In this document: in pieces, positions 59,693-64,000 of the stretch
Layout: each line of letters starts with the position of its first letter
How positions within the stretch are numbered: the first letter of the stretch is position 1
Assembly (NCBI GenBank): GCA_023435745.1
Contig: JAEZMD010000007.1
Span: forward strand, 1 to 64,000
Reading direction: 5' to 3'
Source: Bacillota bacterium
Lineage (GTDB): Bacteria > Bacillota > Clostridia > Acetivibrionales > DTU013
Length of the DNA: 64,000 nucleotides
Made by a program: the position numbers and the translations under genes
The notes under the pieces: generated by a model
The model's input: only the letters and a program-made list of their open reading frames with translations
What the model was told of the DNA's origin: nothing
The model's database searches: none

Positions 59693-62128
59693 TTACATCT
59701 GCTGAGGCAGATCCCGCTCCGGCAACACAGCAGTTCCTGTGCCGATAATCGCCGGCTCCTGCGCAGCAGAGGGCTCCTTCACACTATCCTTAAGCCTCTG
59801 CTCTGCCAATGCGGTCTTCAAGACGATATCCATGTCTGCGGCAAAGACAAATTTAATCTTGCTCTTTACGTTCTCAGGGATCTCATCAATATCCTTTTTG
59901 TTCTCCATGGGAACAATAATCGTATCAATACCCGCTCTATGAGCTGCCAGCACCTTTTCCTTGAGTCCGCCGATGGGAAGCACTCTTCCTCTGAGTGTAA
60001 TCTCTCCCGTCATAGCCACATTCTTTTTCACAGCCTGTCCCGTAAGTGCCGAGACCATGGCGGTCGCAAGGGTGATCCCTGCCGACGGACCGTCTTTGGG
60101 TATAGCACCTTCCGGTACATGAATGTGTATATCAAACTTATTGTGAAAATCCTTGTCAATATTCAATTGCTCAGTTCTTGACCGGATAAAGCTGATTGCG
60201 GCTTTCGCCGATTCCTTCATAACATCGCCCAGCTGTCCGGTCAGTTCCAGCTTTCCACTTCCTTCCATCAGCGTAGCTTCTATGGCAAGCGTATCTCCGC
60301 CAACAGGAGTCCACGCCAGACCGGTTGCCAGACCAACCTCATCCTTCTCATTTGCCATATCATAGCGGAACCGCTTTGTCCCCAGATACTTTTCGATATT
60401 GGAGCCGCTCACCGTCAGGGATTTTTTATCGCTGGATACGAGCATTTTGGCAGCTTTTCTGCAAACCCTGGCTATTTCTCTTTCCAGATTCCTGACGCCC
60501 GCTTCTCTTGTATAGTGGTTGATGATACTTCTAACAGCATCTTCTCCCACCCTCAGATTCCTTTTCTGAAGGCCGTGCGACTTCATTTGCTTGCCCAGCA
60601 AATACTTCAGCGCAATCTGAACCTTCTCCTCGGCTGTATATCCGGATATCGGAATGACCTCCATCCTGTCCAGCAGCGGCCTTGGCACCGTATCAATGCT
60701 GTTGGCAGTCGTAAGAAAAAGCACATCCGACAGGTCGAACGGAAGCTCCATATAATGATCCCTGAAGGAGAAGTTCTGCTCCGAATCCAGTACCTCCAGC
60801 ATTGCAGACGCCGGGTCTCCTCTGAAATCGCTGCTCATTTTATCAATTTCATCCAGCAGGATCAGCGGATTGTTGGTTCCCGCCTGTTTTAATGCATGAA
60901 TAATTCTTCCGGGCATAGCGCCCACATAGGTGCGTCTGTGTCCCCTGATCTCCGCTTCATCCCTCACGCCGCCCAGAGACATCCTGACATATTTCCTGTT
61001 CAACGCTCTTGCGATGGATTTTGCAATGGAAGTCTTGCCAACGCCGGGAGGCCCCACGAGGCAAAGAATAGGGCCTTTCAGATTCTTTGTCAGCTTCAGC
61101 ACGGCAAGATATTCTATGATTCTCTCCTTCACCTTTTCCAGTCCGTAATGATCCTCTTCCAGAATAGACTCCGCCGCCTTCAGATCAATCATTTCATCTG
61201 ACTTTGAATTCCATGGCAGATCAAAAATCCAGTCCAGATATGTCCTTATGACAGAACCCTCCGCAGAGCCTGGCTGCATTTTCAGCAAGCGGTCCAATTC
61301 CTTAACGACCTTTTTTTCAACCTCCTCAGGGAAGTCAGCGGCTTCCAGCTTTTTTCTGTATTCATCAACCTCTCCGGAAACTCCGTCTTTATCGCCAAGT
61401 TCATTTTGAATTGCCTTAATCTGTTCTCTGAGGTAATATTCTCTCTGCATTTTGTCGATTTGCTTACGCACGCGCACACTGATATTCTTTTCAACTTCAA
61501 GGATCTCAATCTCCTTCATCAGCATCGCCAGCAGCTTTTCTATTCTTCGTGCGGGATGAAATTCGCCAAGTATATCCTGCTTCTGTTCTACCCGTAATAA
61601 CAGGTTTGAAGCAACGATATCGGAAAGCTGAGAGATATCGTCGATCCCGCTGAGCGCAGATACCGTATCCGGCGATATTTTTCCATTCAGCCTGGCATAT
61701 TCATCAAACGTGCTTAAAATCTTTCTTTTAAGCGCTTCATTTTCAACATCCTCATTTTTCTCAACAGAAAGAGTTTTCTCAACGACCTCTGCAACAAAAA
61801 ACGGCTCAGTCTGTACAAAGCTTTTCACTTCCGCCCTGCTAATCCCCTCTACCAGAACCCTGATGGTGTCGCCCGGCAATTTCAGAAGCTGTTTGACTCT
61901 TGAAATCGTACCGACTCTATATATGTCATCTTCTTCAGGCGCATCATTCTTTGCATCCTTCTGGGCAGTCAGAAAAATCAGCTGGTTGTGGATCATCGCT
62001 TCGTCCAGGGCTTTAATAGATTTATCTCTTCCCACGTCAAAGGTCAATATCATATAGGGAAATACTGTCAATCCCCTGAGCGGCAAAAGTGGCAGTATGT
62101 GCTTTTTCATTTTTTTCTTTTCCGGCAT
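59693..62128 (-). CDS. lon: ATP-dependent Lon protease
   Basis: 811 aa; GGGGATGG precedes the ATG. It has the N-terminal LonN substrate domain (LPLLPLRGLTVFPYMILTFD), a coiled coil, the AAA+ module with Walker A GPPGVGKT at 359-366, and the protease domain with the catalytic Ser682 in DGPSAG and a Lys about 43 residues later in GGLKEKVL. A C-terminal tail beyond the protease domain is Ala/Glu/Pro-rich. It degrades misfolded and regulatory proteins. Complete. Confidence 0.97.
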   Translation of the reverse strand: MPEKKKMKKHILPLLPLRGLTVFPYMILTFDVGRDKSIKALDEAMIHNQLIFLTAQKDAKNDAPEEDDIYRVGTISRVKQLLKLPGDTIRVLVEGISRAEVKSFVQTEPFFVAEVVEKTLSVEKNEDVENEALKRKILSTFDEYARLNGKISPDTVSALSGIDDISQLSDIVASNLLLRVEQKQDILGEFHPARRIEKLLAMLMKEIEILEVEKNISVRVRKQIDKMQREYYLREQIKAIQNELGDKDGVSGEVDEYRKKLEAADFPEEVEKKVVKELDRLLKMQPGSAEGSVIRTYLDWIFDLPWNSKSDEMIDLKAAESILEEDHYGLEKVKERIIEYLAVLKLTKNLKGPILCLVGPPGVGKTSIAKSIARALNRKYVRMSLGGVRDEAEIRGHRRTYVGAMPGRIIHALKQAGTNNPLILLDEIDKMSSDFRGDPASAMLEVLDSEQNFSFRDHYMELPFDLSDVLFLTTANSIDTVPRPLLDRMEVIPISGYTAEEKVQIALKYLLGKQMKSHGLQKRNLRVGEDAVRSIINHYTREAGVRNLEREIARVCRKAAKMLVSSDKKSLTVSGSNIEKYLGTKRFRYDMANEKDEVGLATGLAWTPVGGDTLAIEATLMEGSGKLELTGQLGDVMKESAKAAISFIRSRTEQLNIDKDFHNKFDIHIHVPEGAIPKDGPSAGITLATAMVSALTGQAVKKNVAMTGEITLRGRVLPIGGLKEKVLAAHRAGIDTIIVPMENKKDIDEIPENVKSKIKFVFAADMDIVLKTALAEQRLKDSVKEPSAAQEPAIIGTGTAVLPERDLPQQM

Positions 62129-62174
62129 TTGACCATCCCCTTACTATTCTATATCTGTTTTTGCAATGGACTTT

Positions 62175-62203
62175 ATTATATCCTGTACACACTTCTTTTT
62201 CAA
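62175..62203 (-). promoter_or_regulatory. Sigma-A promoter of lon
   Basis: Minus-strand TTGAAA (62203-62198) and TATAAT (62180-62175) with a 17-bp spacer, about 50 bp before the lon ATG. No CIRCE or CtsR-type site (GGTCAAANANNGGTCAAA) was seen nearby. Confidence 0.7.
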
Positions 62204-62252
62204 TTGTTTTATATGGGTTTAGTGGCAGGACTTCCCCCTGTGCTGTAGTTTA

Positions 62253-62442
62253 GGAAACGTCACGCCATTTATTCCGATTGTGTTTCCAAGCACCTACCGT
62301 AGTGCTCCCCTTCAACATTATAATTGTTCATGGTAAGAAGTCACGTCTCACGGGCAGTTCAGTCCCTCCCCAATGTCAACGGTGCTACGCAGAAGGTCGT
62401 TGGAGCAGGAAACACAATCTCCACAAACGGCGCTGACGTTCC
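62253..62442 (-). other. Imperfect inverted repeat of about 190 bp (structured RNA or MITE candidate)
   Basis: Left arm 62253-62287 and right arm 62408-62442, each 35 bases, share 29 of 36 aligned positions when one is reverse-complemented (GGAAACACAATC and CGTCA...GGCG blocks). Further weaker complementarity continues inward (near 62300 and 62380). Two of the differences become G-U pairs on the minus-strand transcript but A-C mismatches on the plus strand. This favours an RNA read in the lon direction. No transposase or obvious target duplication was seen. It occupies most of the gap between the DUF4129-type gene and the lon promoter. Confidence 0.55.
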
Positions 62443-62455
62443 TGAGCAATCATCC

Positions 62456-63880
62456 CTACCCCCTCTTAATTTCCTCAATAGTCCTGTTAAAATGTTCTTC
62501 GGCCTGCGACAGCCTCTCCTGATCCGGTCTCTCCCCTGCATAGCGAACCCGATTATACACCTCGGTAAGGTGGGAGAGTTCATCAGATACTGCCTGCGAT
62601 ACAAATGTCTTACTGATGATCTGCAGGGTCGTGTCAGACCGGTCCGGATTTACCCCTATGGCCGGGAGCATATGCAGTATAATAGAATACATCAGTCGGA
62701 CCCTTTTCACCGGGTCCTTTTCGCGTCGTGCGTCCTTGATGCCCTTTACTGCATTCCTGGCCGCCTTCCTTTTCACGCCGGATTCTGAAACAGGTCTGAT
62801 CGTTTCTGTCTCGTCGATAAAATCCGATTCGTCGGCTGCACCTTCACTTCTTTTAAGCATGAAAATCCTTTTGATCAAACCGGCAATCTTCCTGAAAATC
62901 ACAGGTATCTTTTTAGCTAAATAAAACAGTATTTTATACACCAGATACAGAAGTATAAAGTTTTTCAGTATATTGAAGATTAAATTGGCAACAGGAGAGG
63001 GAGGTGCGGGGATAAGTTCGGGAAATCCGGGTTCTGCATACCCTCCGCCTTCAGTTATAAGCTCTCCGGCTGGAAATACCTGCTCAATCAGCCAGGCGAT
63101 CCCACTTATAATCAGAAAAATGAATCTGGCCGACCAATCCAGTAATGCTATCACTACTGTTTTCAGGTTAAAGAGCAGCAGAATAACCAGAAATATGACG
63201 CATATCGTTATTGCATTTAATTTTCTGAGATTTTTGGGCAGTATAGACTTTTCTATATGCTTTTTATTGTATATATTGCTTTCTATATCCTCCTGATTCT
63301 TTATAATAAGGTAAGCAAATATAAATAGATAAGTAACTGCAAACATCCATATACGCAGATAACTCAGCCTGTTAATAAACAACGGGATTTCAAGGCAGAG
63401 AGCAAGCATGAAAAAGCCCGTGTATGCGGTGGTATTGCTCATGATCCGGGAGGATGCCAGTGTGGAATGCTTCAAGGAGATAATATATGCAACCATCACC
63501 GGCAGCAGCTCAAACAAGGCTCTGAGAATGCCTTCATTCATGTAATTGAGAATAATGAACAACATGGGCAGCAGGATGATTGTCCAGGCAGTCGCCGAAG
63601 ACATAAAGTCAGCGCCATCTCTAATATTTAACATGAACGTTAGAAATCTGGCAAATCGGGTATTGGCAAATCTGGAGACAAATGCGGGAGTATCACCCAT
63701 AAAAATGCCCGCTGCAATATGTGCAAGAATAATTGTAGATACAAACAGCATCAGCGAAAAAAGGCCTCCGTCAATCCCGAACAAAGCTGTCCTTAAGGTG
63801 ACAGTGCCTGCATAAACAACAGCGTTTACAGCAGCTGTAGCCAATATTCGCAATAGGATTAACCTGACTCCAGGCTTCAT
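62456..63880 (-). CDS. DUF4129-type multi-helix membrane protein
   Basis: 474 aa. About eight hydrophobic helices occupy the first 260 residues and another lies near 300-330, followed by a cytoplasmic helical domain. That domain carries the DUF4129 pattern (YSIILHMLPAIGVNPDRSDT ... VSDELSHLTEVYNRVRYAGE). DUF4129 often ends transglutaminase-like TgpA proteins, but no transglutaminase triad is seen here. The start overlaps the upstream stop (ATGA), so it is co-transcribed with the gene that runs off the window. Such proteins often sit in MoxR/DUF58 operons. Confidence 0.7.
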   Translation of the reverse strand: MKPGVRLILLRILATAAVNAVVYAGTVTLRTALFGIDGGLFSLMLFVSTIILAHIAAGIFMGDTPAFVSRFANTRFARFLTFMLNIRDGADFMSSATAWTIILLPMLFIILNYMNEGILRALFELLPVMVAYIISLKHSTLASSRIMSNTTAYTGFFMLALCLEIPLFINRLSYLRIWMFAVTYLFIFAYLIIKNQEDIESNIYNKKHIEKSILPKNLRKLNAITICVIFLVILLLFNLKTVVIALLDWSARFIFLIISGIAWLIEQVFPAGELITEGGGYAEPGFPELIPAPPSPVANLIFNILKNFILLYLVYKILFYLAKKIPVIFRKIAGLIKRIFMLKRSEGAADESDFIDETETIRPVSESGVKRKAARNAVKGIKDARREKDPVKRVRLMYSIILHMLPAIGVNPDRSDTTLQIISKTFVSQAVSDELSHLTEVYNRVRYAGERPDQERLSQAEEHFNRTIEEIKRG

Positions 63881-64000
63881 GCTCCCTCCGCTACTCCCTC
63901 TGATGACTTTTCCAATGCGTTTTCCGTCTCTCCTTCTTCCTTCAAAAAACTACTGTCCGAAAACAAATAAACTTCAGCGTTTCCTGGCTTGACTCCAGCC
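63877..64000 (-). CDS. C-terminal end of an upstream operon gene (partial)
   Basis: About 40 codons are visible, ending AGVKPGNAEVYLFSD ... EKSSEGVAEGA before a TGA that overlaps the next start. The end is acidic and unstructured. From the operon type a DUF58 protein would be expected, but the visible part is too short to tell. Confidence 0.4.
   Translation of the reverse strand, partial: AGVKPGNAEVYLFSDSSFLKEEGETENALEKSSEGVAEGA

Noticed and set aside
62253..62442. 6S RNA
   Set aside because: Size and rod-like shape would fit, but I could not find the usual central bubble pattern or a terminator, so I keep it as an unassigned structure.
62324..62788. 154-codon plus-strand open frame across the inverted repeat and the end of the DUF4129-type gene
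   Set aside because: Antisense to a well-supported gene in its second half, no ribosome site, and composition typical of a shadow frame.

Overview
The window looks like a chromosome segment of an anaerobic, low-to-mid GC Bacillota, most likely class Clostridia. The housekeeping genes support this: RlmD, a bactofilin beside a membrane-anchored M23 peptidase, a class A PBP, ProA, an Xre-cupin/PotABCD block, MecA, VanW-family and PRC-barrel proteins, and Lon. Ribosome binding sites are strong GGAGG types and phage-type genes of the DUF2800/DUF2815 kind are present. I cannot name the species.

Left part (1-18.9 kb, accessory). It opens with an AT-rich type II CBASS on the minus strand: CD-NTase, an E2-E1 fusion (Cap2) and a JAMM protease (Cap3) cut by the window edge. 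No effector is visible. Next come an RloA/RloB (AbiL-like) pair and a stretch of broken genes: a serine-recombinase tail, a DndA/IscS-type cysteine desulfurase lacking its N-terminus, a frameshifted unknown, a small plus-strand fragment, and a truncated gene beside a sigma-like factor. On the plus strand a compact run follows: two unrecognised proteins, an excisionase-like HTH, HsdM, HsdS, HsdR and an RloC-like AAA_13 ATPase. The two unknown proteins share an NQFFG motif, at the C-terminus of the first and the N-terminus of the second. I consider this the most interesting candidate system in the window.

Middle part (19-36.9 kb). A membrane-embedded LuxR-type regulator and its terminator precede an apparent operon of a two-helix membrane protein, three lipoproteins, a four-helix membrane protein and two zinc-ribbon proteins. 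Then come a repeat-bearing spacer, a solitary predicted helical-toroid protein, and a heavily deleted prophage or integrative-element remnant (D12 methylase with its core missing, DUF2800, DUF2815, a DNA polymerase N-terminus, a major tail protein, a recombinase tail). The remnant abuts a truncated AraC/GyrI regulator. A small block follows with a DUF3788-like protein, a Lnu-type nucleotidyltransferase (possible lincosamide resistance), a SnoaL-like protein and an unknown protein. The SnoaL-like gene and the unknown gene lie between direct copies of a repeat array, and a related repeat motif occurs at both ends of the 27.8-36.9 kb block.

Right part (36.9-64 kb, core-like). RlmD, a large chemoreceptor, an M23 peptidase, a bactofilin, a short membrane peptide, an Xre regulator, PBP1A, ProA, an unknown protein, then an Xre-cupin regulator with a palindromic operator candidate ahead of potABCD. 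Next are an acyltransferase with a zinc ribbon, a GltS-type symporter, MecA, a VanW-family protein, a PRC-barrel protein, a TPR membrane protein, Lon, a roughly 190-bp imperfect inverted repeat that may be a structured RNA or a MITE, a DUF4129-type membrane protein and the end of one more gene. No tRNA, rRNA or CRISPR array was seen.
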